From positions 1 through 45,305 of the forward strand of contig DASWVC010000416.1 in NCBI GenBank assembly GCA_036401335.1: 45,305 nt of DNA. Reading direction: 5' to 3'. The notes below the pieces were generated by a model. That model made no database searches, was not told the DNA's origin, and was given only the letters and a program-made list of their open reading frames with translations. Made by a program: the position numbers and the translations under genes. Of the stretch, positions 1-7,677 are shown piece by piece (position 1 is the first letter of the stretch; each line of letters opens with the position of its first letter). This stretch comes from DASWVC01 sp036401335. Lineage in GTDB: Bacteria; Verrucomicrobiota; Verrucomicrobiia; Chthoniobacterales; JAFAMB01.

Positions 1-788
1 ACGGACATTGCGCCTCGCGCGCCATCAGCAAACCGGAAGAGTACCGTCCCCCAATCCTCAGTCTGGACCTGGACGGGTTCGCTCGCAGCGGCTCCGGCGC
101 CACCCTCGTTTCCCTGAAAGGTTGCACCCACGACCTTCGGACGCTGCCGGACGGGGATCAGGGTCGCAAGATCTGCAAAAACCGCGTCGATTTGCAATCC
201 CGTCACGAAAAGGATCAGATCCATCCAATGGGTGCCGATGTCTCCCACGGCCCGCAGTTCGCCCCCCTCCTCCACGAGCAATCGCAAGTTCCAATCTGTG
301 TCTTTCAGCAGCCAATCCTGCAGGTAGGCGCCCCTCACGCTTAACACGCGGCCGATGGCACCTGTCTGCACCAACTCCCGGGCCTGGAGAGCCAAAGGAT
401 AAAAACGAACATTGTAATTCACCGCCGTGACCAACGACGGGCTTTTTCGTGCGCGCTCCACCAGCTCGGAGGTTTCCGCAGAATTCATCGCAAGCGGCTT
501 TTCACACACCACATGCTTGCCGGCGTCAAGGGCGCCGATCACCATGTCTCGATGGCGGCGATTGGGTGTAGTGATATGGACAACGTTTACTTCAGGGTCG
601 GAAAGGATCTCCTCATAGCTGACGTACGCCTTGGGCAATCCCAACGCACGAACCGCCATCTCGGTTTTGGCGGGCGAACTGCCCAGTGTGCCTTTCACGC
701 GGATCCCGAGCCGGCGAAGGGCCTCGACGTGGACAGGGCCGATGAAACCGGTCCCGATCACAACCGCGGTCTTCTGAGAAAATGTCAT
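1..788 (-). CDS. Gfo/Idh/MocA family dehydrogenase, 3' end outside window
   Basis: The reverse strand reads open from an ATG at 788 to the window edge, giving 262 codons without a stop. The N-terminus is a Rossmann fold with GTGFIG at about residues 12-17. The family EKP motif follows at 96-98 (context VVCEKPLAMN), and a GDIGTHW segment near residue 180 carries the usual catalytic-site histidine. Family members are NAD(P)-dependent oxidoreductases acting on sugars, inositols or their derivatives in the cytoplasm; the substrate cannot be read from sequence. It lies 78 bases downstream of the GntR regulator on the same strand, so the two are probably co-transcribed, and it is the first of three members of this family in the window. 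The C-terminus is missing only because the window ends. The family is secure, the substrate unknown. Confidence 0.9.
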   Translation of the reverse strand, partial: MTFSQKTAVVIGTGFIGPVHVEALRRLGIRVKGTLGSSPAKTEMAVRALGLPKAYVSYEEILSDPEVNVVHITTPNRRHRDMVIGALDAGKHVVCEKPLAMNSAETSELVERARKSPSLVTAVNYNVRFYPLALQARELVQTGAIGRVLSVRGAYLQDWLLKDTDWNLRLLVEEGGELRAVGDIGTHWMDLILFVTGLQIDAVFADLATLIPVRQRPKVVGATFQGNEGGAGAAASEPVQVQTEDWGTVLFRFADGARGAMS

Positions 789-866
789 AGGAGGCATCCG
801 GCAGGAGTCAGTTCGTGATGAAGAGTCGGTTAAGTCTGTAGCTACGGCTTGCTTTCGGACAGGTGA

Positions 867-1676
867 TTAAGCACGGCGCTTCACGGCGAGCCGCGCCGGC
901 CCGCCGCCGGCATGGACTTCGTTTTCCAATTCATACCGATCGCCCCGGTAGTAGAGGATCTGGTACCAGACCGGAACTTCCACTTCCGTAAAGCCGGTTC
1001 CTTCGACGACGAGGACCGCAGCTCCTTCGTTCAGCGTAAATTTCTTGGCTTCTCGCACCGTCAAATTTTGAGCACGAATCTTGTGCCTTTCACCTGTCAT
1101 GAAGATTCCGTGCATTTCTTCCAGACAGCGATAGAAGGAGCCTGTTAACTTATTGGCAGACAGACCTGGCACGACGTCGGAGCGAACCCAGCGATGTTCC
1201 AGGATAACCGGTTCACCGTCGGCGAAACGGAGCCGCTCGAAATAGCTGACGCCCGCTCGGCCGTCCAACTGTAATGAAGTGCGTAGCAGCGGCGACAGTT
1301 CACGGCTCCGCTTCTTGGAAAAGCAGAGTACCTTGGTCTCCGGAACCCTTCCGACCGAAAGCGCGCTGTCCGTAAAGCTCTCCATCTGGCGGAGCGACGT
1401 ATGCAAACCGTGGACGGGCGCGACGAATGTGCCGATGCCGGGTCGTGACACCAGCATGCCTTCAGCAATCATGTTGGAGACGACCTTATTGGCGGTGGCC
1501 CGGCTAACGCCGAATCGCCGCGCAATCTCCCGTTCTGAGGGAAACTTTTCATCCGGGCGATAAGTCCCGCGCGCGACCTCTCCGCGGCAAACCTTTGCCA
1601 GCTGAAGATGGACCCGTTCGGTTACGATCTGGGGGAATTCTGAGGACACCGTGGTGGCTGGTGGTCGGTGGACCAT
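867..1676 (-). CDS. GntR/HutC family transcriptional regulator
   Basis: This is a 269-residue DNA-binding regulator. An N-terminal winged helix-turn-helix (about residues 15-85, with FPSEREIARRFGVSRATANK as its core) is followed by a UTRA-type ligand-binding domain (about 105-255). The open frame extends upstream to an ATG at 1799. The extra 41 residues look like no known domain, would cover the best promoter of the divergent operon and lack a ribosome site, so I prefer the ATG at 1676. HutC-subfamily proteins typically repress sugar, amino-sugar or amino-acid uptake and respond to a phosphorylated or small metabolite. Its position, divergent from the importer/deacetylase operon, suggests that it controls that operon and its own. 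An inverted repeat TGGTC-N4-GACCA lies over its start codon and could be an operator. Confidence 0.88.
   Translation of the reverse strand: MVHRPPATTVSSEFPQIVTERVHLQLAKVCRGEVARGTYRPDEKFPSEREIARRFGVSRATANKVVSNMIAEGMLVSRPGIGTFVAPVHGLHTSLRQMESFTDSALSVGRVPETKVLCFSKKRSRELSPLLRTSLQLDGRAGVSYFERLRFADGEPVILEHRWVRSDVVPGLSANKLTGSFYRCLEEMHGIFMTGERHKIRAQNLTVREAKKFTLNEGAAVLVVEGTGFTEVEVPVWYQILYYRGDRYELENEVHAGGGPARLAVKRRA
1662..1675. promoter_or_regulatory. Possible operator (inverted repeat) at the GntR start
   Basis: TGGTC, four bases, then GACCA forms a perfect 5-base inverted repeat directly over the preferred start codon of the GntR gene. HutC-type amino-sugar regulators such as NagR/DasR bind sites built on TGGTCTAGACCA, and these arms are the same with a wider centre. 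Autoregulation is an inference from position and resemblance only. Confidence 0.3.
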
Positions 1677-1750
1677 CCACCTTGCCGCGTCGTTTACCTG
1701 AGTCAACCGCAAATTATTCTGCTCAGGGTTCCTTATTGAATTCAACCTTC

Positions 1751-1779
1751 TTGACAGCAACCGGATTTTTTGATGCGAT
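1751..1779 (+). promoter_or_regulatory. Possible sigma-70 promoter for the ribose-type importer operon
   Basis: A perfect TTGACA at 1751-1756 is followed after 17 bases by TGCGAT at 1774-1779, a weak -10. It lies about 80 bases upstream of the binding-protein start at 1858 and in the gap between the divergent genes. The -10 is poor, so this is tentative. Confidence 0.35.
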
Positions 1780-1857
1780 TCCCGCCGGATCGTGGTCATC
1801 GTTCACGACCCAGCTTCCCTCCAGCAACGCTCGAACAATTTAGGTAAGTCGCAATCA

Positions 1858-2892
1858 ATGAGGAAAACCAGCACTTATTCATGCCTCTTTTTTGGGGCCG
1901 TTATGGCCCTGGCTACTCAGGCCCAGGCCGCTGACAAATACGTGGTCGGCGTGTCCAATACGCTCGTCGGCAACGGTTGGCGTGAGGAAATGGTCTGCTC
2001 GATCAAGGCTGAGGCCTTGGCCTCGGGCAAAGTTTCAAAGGTTATTCTGGCCAACCGCAACGGTGGACCGTCGGAGCAGATCGCCGATCTGCGCAACCTT
2101 ATCTCGGCCGGCGTTAACATCATCATTGTCAATCCGTCCGATCGCAAAGCGCTTGATCCGGTGATCAAGCAGGCCACGGACCGGCACATCGTCGTGGTCT
2201 CCGTCGATCAGGGGGTTGATGCACCCACCGCCTACGTTGTGACCAATGACCAAACCGCGTACGGCCGCCTCGGCGCAGAGGCACTGTTCAAGAAGCTCGG
2301 GGGGAAGGGCAACGTTGTGGAGATGCGGGGCATCGACGGCGTGCCCGGGGACGCCGACCGCCGCGAGGGCTTCACCGAGGCGCTCAACCAGTATCCCGAC
2401 ATCAAGATCGTCGCGTCAGTCTTCACCGGTTGGTCGCCGGACAAGGCCGCCCAGGAAACGAAAAACCTGATCAGCTCTGGCAAGCAGATCGACGGCATCT
2501 GGACGTCCGGCATCGATAAAGCAGTCGTCGATTCCTACAGGACCGCGAACATGAAATTCGTGCCGGTGGTCGGCGCCGACAATAACGGATTCATGGGCCA
2601 GGAGATCGACCTTAAGGATGCCGGCCTTGTCGGCCTCAACGTCACCAATCCGCCGGCCGTCGGTGGCGCCGGGCTGAGCATCGCCCTTGATGTTCTCGAG
2701 GGGAAAAAGGTGCCTCGCGTCACTCACCTCACGCCGAAAGTCTACGACAGTTCAACGCCCGAAGGCCAGGAGTGGCTGAAGTCCTTTTACGACCCGAAGG
2801 TCGATCCGAACTACCCCGTCTACAGTCCCGTCGAGCCATACACGCACTACACCATCGAGCAGGAGAAAGCCTGCAAAGGCCCGGGCGAATGA
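1858..2892 (+). CDS. Ribose-type ABC transporter, periplasmic sugar-binding protein
   Basis: This 344-residue protein begins with a typical Sec signal peptide (MRKTSTYSCLF, a hydrophobic core, then ALATQAQA before the mature end ADKYVVGVSN). The mature part is a type I periplasmic-binding fold of the RbsB/LacI-like family. The first lobe carries NRNGGPSEQIADLRNLISAG and a VVSVDQG strand, and the hinge region is similar to those of ribose, xylose and galactose binding proteins. The open frame starts at 1792, but the ATG at 1858 is chosen because it places the signal peptide at the N-terminus. It is the first gene of an importer operon and is followed by a strong hairpin before the ATPase gene. 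The ligand is unknown; the deacetylase further down the operon hints at an acetylated amino sugar. Confidence 0.92.
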   Translation: MRKTSTYSCLFFGAVMALATQAQAADKYVVGVSNTLVGNGWREEMVCSIKAEALASGKVSKVILANRNGGPSEQIADLRNLISAGVNIIIVNPSDRKALDPVIKQATDRHIVVVSVDQGVDAPTAYVVTNDQTAYGRLGAEALFKKLGGKGNVVEMRGIDGVPGDADRREGFTEALNQYPDIKIVASVFTGWSPDKAAQETKNLISSGKQIDGIWTSGIDKAVVDSYRTANMKFVPVVGADNNGFMGQEIDLKDAGLVGLNVTNPPAVGGAGLSIALDVLEGKKVPRVTHLTPKVYDSSTPEGQEWLKSFYDPKVDPNYPVYSPVEPYTHYTIEQEKACKGPGE

Positions 2893-2909
2893 ACGGGGCC
2901 GGCGGTCAG

Positions 2910-2941
2910 GCGCACGTTCAGGGCCTCCGGTGAACGTGCGC
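2910..2941 (+). terminator. Intra-operon hairpin between binding protein and ATPase
   Basis: GCGCACGTTCA (2910-2920) and TGAACGTGCGC (2931-2941) form a perfect 11-base stem around a 10-base loop. It begins 17 bases after the binding-protein stop codon. There is no U-run after it, so it is more likely an mRNA-stabilising or partially terminating hairpin than a full terminator. Such hairpins commonly let the binding protein be made in excess over the membrane components. Confidence 0.6.
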
Positions 2942-3024
2942 TTGGGTGGCTGCTCGTCGCTGCGCGAATCCGGTTTGCGCGGCGATACTTTTGCAGAGAG
3001 TTTGTACGTCAATTGCGGATTTCC

Positions 3025-4527
3025 ATGAGTGACTCGGCCCTTCTTCTTGAAGTCCGCGATGTGGCCAAGAGGTTCGACTCGGTTGTTGCGCTCAAAGCTG
3101 CTTCCCTGAAGGTGCGTCCCGGTGAGGTTCACGGTTTGATGGGGGCGAATGGGGCGGGAAAGAGCACGCTGGTGAAGATCATCACCGGCGTATTTCCGGC
3201 CGACAGCGGTCAAATCTCCGTGAAGGGCGTGGCCCGTTCGTTCCGATCGCCGGCGGAAGCGCGCCGGGCAGGGATAGTCTCCGTCTATCAGGATCCGGCG
3301 CTGGTGCCGGACCTGACCATCGCCCAGAATATGCGCCTTGCAGGTGCCTCTCTCGACGCCGTACGCAAATGGCTGGCGGAACTGGGCGTCGCAGGACTCG
3401 ATTTTAACCTTCTGGTCCGCGACCTGCCCGGCCCGGCCCTGCGCCTCATTGATCTTGCCCGTGCGCTCGCGTGGGAGCCTGCGGTCCTGTTGCTCGACGA
3501 AATCACGGCTTCGCTGCCGGCGGATCTCTCTGAACAGATTTACGCGATGGTGAAGCAATGGCGCGAGAGGGGCAACGCAGTGATTTTCATTTCCCACCGC
3601 ATGGCTGAAGTATCTGCCTTGTGCGACCGGGCAACGGTTTTGCGCGATGGCGTTACGGCAGGTGTGACCGAGCGTGCGCACGGCAGCGAGGAGCGGATCG
3701 TCGCACTTATGTTGGGGGCTGAGACAGCCCGAGCGGTTGCGTCGGTGCCTTCGACCCGCGCTCCGCGTCAAAGGTCGAGCGATGCGCAAGCTGCGCTGGA
3801 AGTACGCAGGCTGGGCCGAAGTCCGCTGGTCAACGAAGTTTCGTTCAAACTCTATTCGGGTGAAGTTCTGGGGGTGGCGGCGTTGGAGGGCCAGGGACAG
3901 GACGAACTGTTCGATTGCATCGCCGGCAGTCGCCGCTACGACGAAGGCGCGATCTTCGCGCACGGCAAAGAATTGAGGCTCCGCCACCCAGCCGATGCAA
4001 TCGCGGCCGGTATCGTGCTGGTACCGGCGAACCGATTGCTGGCCCTCCTGCAGCAACGGCCGATTCTCGAGAACATTGCGCTACCAGCCTTCGGCGGCAT
4101 CCGGAACTGGGGTCCGATCAGGATTCGGGCAGAGCGAACACGCGTAGAATCTGCGATTGAACGCCTTCAAATCGACACCCGCGCAGGGTCAGAATTGAGC
4201 CGGTTGAGCGGCGGTAACCAGCAAAAGGTAGTGGTTGCGCGTTGGCTGGCCAGCGGCTTCGACACGCTGCTGTGTTTTGACCCCACCCGCGGCATCGATA
4301 TCGGCACGAAGCGCCAGATCTACGCGTTGGTCCGGGAAATCGCGGCTGCGGGATCCGCAGTGCTGCTGTTCACTTCGGAACTAGCCGAGATCGCCCTCGC
4401 TTGCGATCGTGCGATCGTCCTGTTCGGTGGACGCGTCGTAGCTGAAATGCCGGTGTCTGAGGCGGATGAAGCTGCGCTGTTGCGCGCCGCGCATGGGCTC
4501 GCCCCGCTGGGGCAGGCTTCTTCATGA
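3025..4527 (+). CDS. Ribose-type ABC transporter, dual ATP-binding protein (RbsA-like)
   Basis: This 500-residue protein has two fused nucleotide-binding domains, as in RbsA/XylG/MglA. Domain 1 has an intact Walker A (GANGAGKST), a Q-loop (VYQDPAL), a Walker B (VLLLDE) and an H-loop (ISHRM). Where its signature LSxGxQQ should be, it reads DLPGPALRLIDLARAL. Domain 2 has the reverse: an intact signature (LSGGNQQKVVVARW), a degenerate Walker A (ALEGQGQDEL), and CFDPTRGIDIG where DEPTRG is expected, so the Walker B Asp is Phe. Only one composite ATP site (Walker A/B of domain 1 with the signature of domain 2) can therefore be complete. The ATG at 3025 is preferred over a TTG at 3013. Its stop overlaps the next start (ATGA), indicating translational coupling to the permease. 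Confidence 0.93.
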   Translation: MSDSALLLEVRDVAKRFDSVVALKAASLKVRPGEVHGLMGANGAGKSTLVKIITGVFPADSGQISVKGVARSFRSPAEARRAGIVSVYQDPALVPDLTIAQNMRLAGASLDAVRKWLAELGVAGLDFNLLVRDLPGPALRLIDLARALAWEPAVLLLDEITASLPADLSEQIYAMVKQWRERGNAVIFISHRMAEVSALCDRATVLRDGVTAGVTERAHGSEERIVALMLGAETARAVASVPSTRAPRQRSSDAQAALEVRRLGRSPLVNEVSFKLYSGEVLGVAALEGQGQDELFDCIAGSRRYDEGAIFAHGKELRLRHPADAIAAGIVLVPANRLLALLQQRPILENIALPAFGGIRNWGPIRIRAERTRVESAIERLQIDTRAGSELSRLSGGNQQKVVVARWLASGFDTLLCFDPTRGIDIGTKRQIYALVREIAAAGSAVLLFTSELAEIALACDRAIVLFGGRVVAEMPVSEADEAALLRAAHGLAPLGQASS

Positions 4528-5552
4528 TTACGTCGTCCGAAGGTAAATCATCGGTCATGAAGGGCCCCGATGCATCGGGCATGCGCCTGTTAGAGCGGCT
4601 CCGGCGCGCGCTGCGACGTGATCCCAGCCTGTTCTTCATGCCGGCCCTGCTCATCGCCTCACTCGCGATCACCTTGGCCATCCATCCGCAGTTCTCCGAT
4701 TTTGACTTGCAATCCCTGGCGATGGGAGCTCTGCCGCTCGCCTTTGCCGCTGCGGCGCAGACCGTCGTCGTGATCTCCGGCGGGCTCGATCTATCGATCG
4801 GATCTGCGATGGCGGTTGCCAATGTGCTGGCAGCTCGCACAATGGAAAAGGCGAGCTTCGAGCAATCCCTGCCGCTGGCTGTCGCGGTTCTGATCGCCGG
4901 CGCGGCCATCGGCGCGCTGAACGGCTTGATCGTTGTCCTGTCGCGCATTCCGGACGTGGTGGCGACCTTGACGTCCGGTTTCATCTGGGGTGGTGTCGCG
5001 CTTATCATCCTCGAAAAACCGGGCGGTGGCGCGCCGCCGGACTTCCTCAACCTCGGCACGGGAACGCTGTTCACGCCCTGGATGCCTAATGCCCTGGTGC
5101 TGCTCGTCGTGGCGGTCGGAGCGATCTGGATTCCCCTGCGCCGATCCAAACTTGCGCTTCAGCTCTATGCGGTGGGCAGCGACCGCGTAGCGGCGTTCCG
5201 CAGCGGCGTCAATATCGGCCGCACGCGCTTCGCCGCTTATGTCTTCTCCGGTCTGTTCAGTGCCGTGGGCGGCCTTGGTCTGACCATGACTACCGGCATC
5301 GGGGCGCCGCTCGCCGGTGTCTACTACACACTTAGTGGACTGGCCGCAGTCGTCGTGGGAGGGGTGAGCCTGGCGGGCGGACGCGGCGGGATGCTCGGGC
5401 CGGTGATGGCTGCGTTCGTGCTGACCTTGATACCGACGGATTTGATCTTCCTCAATATAGACCCCAATTTCGGCCAGGTCATCCTCGGGACTCTGATCGT
5501 CGTGATCGTGATGATTGGCGGATTCGTGGACATGGGGAGAAATCGCAAATGA
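4524..5552 (+). CDS. Ribose-type ABC transporter permease 1 (RbsC-like)
   Basis: This is a 342-residue inner-membrane permease of the RbsC/BPD_transp_2 type. After a basic N-terminal tail of about 35 residues come eight or more hydrophobic helices, with the family segments GGLDLSIGSAMAVANVLAA, an NGLIVVLSRIPDVVATL loop and a VVVGGVSLAGGRGGMLGP segment near the C-terminus. It overlaps the ATPase stop by four bases (ATGA) and overlaps the second permease in the same way, so the ATPase and permeases should be made in fixed ratio. It would form the membrane channel, most likely as a heterodimer with the next gene product because the operon holds two different permeases. Its own ligand selectivity cannot be told from sequence. 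Confidence 0.93.
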   Translation: MITSSEGKSSVMKGPDASGMRLLERLRRALRRDPSLFFMPALLIASLAITLAIHPQFSDFDLQSLAMGALPLAFAAAAQTVVVISGGLDLSIGSAMAVANVLAARTMEKASFEQSLPLAVAVLIAGAAIGALNGLIVVLSRIPDVVATLTSGFIWGGVALIILEKPGGGAPPDFLNLGTGTLFTPWMPNALVLLVVAVGAIWIPLRRSKLALQLYAVGSDRVAAFRSGVNIGRTRFAAYVFSGLFSAVGGLGLTMTTGIGAPLAGVYYTLSGLAAVVVGGVSLAGGRGGMLGPVMAAFVLTLIPTDLIFLNIDPNFGQVILGTLIVVIVMIGGFVDMGRNRK

Positions 5553-6541
5553 CCGGGCGAGCCAAGACGGGTTTCACCAGCAGCATCGCGGCTGTGACCG
5601 GCGGTGGCCTGGCCTCGCTGCTGCGCACCCGCACGATTGTGGCCCTGGCCCTGCTCCTGTTGGGGTTAGTCGCCGGCATTCAACTGGCTCGACCCGGAAC
5701 GGTCAATGCCCTGTGGATCTCGAATATGGTGTTGTTCGCGGCGCCCCTGGGGATCGTCGCTGCGGGACAGACGCTGATCATGCTCACGGGAGGGATTGAT
5801 CTTTCCGTCGCGAGCGTGGCGACCGCCTCCGCTTACCTCATGGCCACTCATTCCGGGCTGGGCGTCGCGCCGGCGATCGTGTACGGCCTCGGAGCCGGCT
5901 TTGTCGTCGGCCTGATTAACGGGACCGGCATCGCGCTTCTTCGCGTACAACCTTTGGTGATGACCTTGGGCACAGGGTTGATGACGGAAGGGATCCTGGT
6001 TGTTTACAGCCAAAAAAAGATGGCCGACGCACCACGGGTGCCGCAGTTCATCGAGACCATAGGCGCCGGAAAGTTCCTCGGTGGCGTCCCGAACGATCTC
6101 ATTGTTTGGCTTCCTATCGCCATCCTCCTTATCTTCGTGTTACGCCGCACGGGATACGGCCGGCTGCTCTACGCGATCGGGGACAACAGCGAGGCCTGTA
6201 GTCTGGCGGGCATCCGCGTCTGGAGGGTACTCCTGGTGAACTATGTCACGTGCGGCCTGCTCGCCGCTGCCGCCGGTCTCATCATTGTCGGGGGCACCAA
6301 CTCTGCCGAACTCAGGCTGGCAGAGGTGTACCTCCTGCCGTCAGTGGCCGCGGCGATCATCGGCGGAACTTCGATCTTCGGTGGTCGCGGCGGATACTCA
6401 GGCACCATCATCGGGGCGTTGATCCTGACCGTGTTGAACAGCATTCTGACCCTGCTCGACGTGCCCGAGTCGATTCGCCAGATCCTTTACGGCGCCATTA
6501 TCCTCCTACTGGCAGCGGCCTACACCCGCTTAACCGGCTGA
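5549..6541 (+). CDS. Ribose-type ABC transporter permease 2 (RbsC-like)
   Basis: This is a 330-residue membrane protein of the same family as the preceding gene. It carries the matching segments LTGGIDLSVASVATASAYLM, NGTGIALLRVQPLVMTLGTG and AAIIGGTSIFGGRGGYSGT. About nine hydrophobic segments can be counted. The start ATG overlaps the stop of permease 1 (ATGA). Ribose-type systems often use one permease as a homodimer; two consecutive paralogues imply a heterodimeric channel. The dehydrogenase gene starts 27 bases after its stop, so the operon continues into catabolic genes. Confidence 0.93.
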   Translation: MTGRAKTGFTSSIAAVTGGGLASLLRTRTIVALALLLLGLVAGIQLARPGTVNALWISNMVLFAAPLGIVAAGQTLIMLTGGIDLSVASVATASAYLMATHSGLGVAPAIVYGLGAGFVVGLINGTGIALLRVQPLVMTLGTGLMTEGILVVYSQKKMADAPRVPQFIETIGAGKFLGGVPNDLIVWLPIAILLIFVLRRTGYGRLLYAIGDNSEACSLAGIRVWRVLLVNYVTCGLLAAAAGLIIVGGTNSAELRLAEVYLLPSVAAAIIGGTSIFGGRGGYSGTIIGALILTVLNSILTLLDVPESIRQILYGAIILLLAAAYTRLTG

Positions 6542-6568
6542 CCAACCGTTCGATTCGAAAGACCCTTG

Positions 6569-7663
6569 ATGCCCGAAAAACTCCGCGTCCTCGTTGTCGG
6601 CCTCGGCCACATGGGAGTGACGCATGCCAAGGCCTATGACCGCATCGACGGTTACGAACTCGCCGGCTTGTGTTGCCGTTCAATTGCCGGGCGCGCCGAC
6701 ATCGTCAAGGCCTGGCCTGACGTGGCGCGCTTCGCCGACTATGGCGAGGCGCTCGCAACGGTGAAACCCGACGTCGTGTCAATAAACACCTGGCCCGACA
6801 CACACGCCGACTTCGCGGTGCGCGCCTTTCAGGCCGGTGCACACGTGTTTCTGGAGAAGCCGATCGCCGAAACCATTGCTGACGCTGAACGGGTCGTCGC
6901 CGCGGCCGAGGCGAACGATCGCAAGCTGCTGGTTGGCTTGGGCCCGCGGCACAGTCCCACCTGGGTACGCTTCATGGAGTTGGCCCGTGGGCTCGGCAAG
7001 CCTCTGGTCATGCGGATGAATCTGAACCAGCGCTCCATCGGCCCGGCCTGGACATGGCACAAGGACTTGATGAAGTCGCTTTCGCCGATCGTCGATTGCG
7101 GCGTGCACTACGTCGACATGATGTGCCACATGACAGGCGCGAAACCGGTTCGCGTCCATGCCATCGGGGCGCGCTTGGCCGACGAGATCGCGCCCGAGAT
7201 GTACAATTACGGTCAACTTCAGGTCGTCTTCGATGACGGGTCGGTGGGTTGGTACGAGGCCGCCTGGGGGCCGCAAATCAGTGAGGTCGCATTCTTCGTT
7301 AAAGATGTCTTCGGGCCCAGGGGCGGCGTGCACATCGTCGTCGAAGACCCCGGAAATATGCTGGCCGCAGGCGCTGTTTCTACGGTGTCGTCTGACATCC
7401 ACACGCATTCGAAGGCGGGGACGATCCGCCTGCATCACGCCAGGTTGCGGTCTGATCAATCGCTCGCCAAATCCGACGAAGAATTTCAAATCGCGGATCA
7501 GCCGGACCATGACGAGATGAGCATGCGTAAGCAGCTTTTCCTGTTGGGCGCTATCCGTGGCAAGCACGATCTCGCGGACCATATGCGTGACGCGGTCAAC
7601 AGCCTGAGGATCGTGCTTGCGGCTGACCAGAGTATCCGGATCGGGCGCGCCATCGAACTGTAA
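6569..7663 (+). CDS. Gfo/Idh/MocA family dehydrogenase
   Basis: This 364-residue NAD(P)-dependent oxidoreductase has the nucleotide-binding motif GLGHMG at residues 11-16 and EKP at 96-98 (FLEKPIAET). A DCGVHYVDMMCHMTG segment near residue 175 is where this family places its catalytic histidine. The C-terminal half is the alpha/beta domain that builds the substrate pocket and the oligomer interface. ATG at 6569 is chosen over a TTG three bases upstream. It stands in an importer operon just before a NagA-type deacetylase, so it probably oxidises the imported sugar or an intermediate. The exact substrate is not readable. It differs clearly in sequence from the copies at 1-788 and 21964-23046. 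Confidence 0.92.
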   Translation: MPEKLRVLVVGLGHMGVTHAKAYDRIDGYELAGLCCRSIAGRADIVKAWPDVARFADYGEALATVKPDVVSINTWPDTHADFAVRAFQAGAHVFLEKPIAETIADAERVVAAAEANDRKLLVGLGPRHSPTWVRFMELARGLGKPLVMRMNLNQRSIGPAWTWHKDLMKSLSPIVDCGVHYVDMMCHMTGAKPVRVHAIGARLADEIAPEMYNYGQLQVVFDDGSVGWYEAAWGPQISEVAFFVKDVFGPRGGVHIVVEDPGNMLAAGAVSTVSSDIHTHSKAGTIRLHHARLRSDQSLAKSDEEFQIADQPDHDEMSMRKQLFLLGAIRGKHDLADHMRDAVNSLRIVLAADQSIRIGRAIEL

Positions 7664-7677
7664 GGTTTCCGTAGAGC

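Noticed and set aside
2752..4056. Open frame of 434 codons on the minus strand
   Set aside because: Antisense to the dual ATPase and the end of the binding protein, both with clear motifs; Arg/His-rich composition typical of a high-GC shadow frame.
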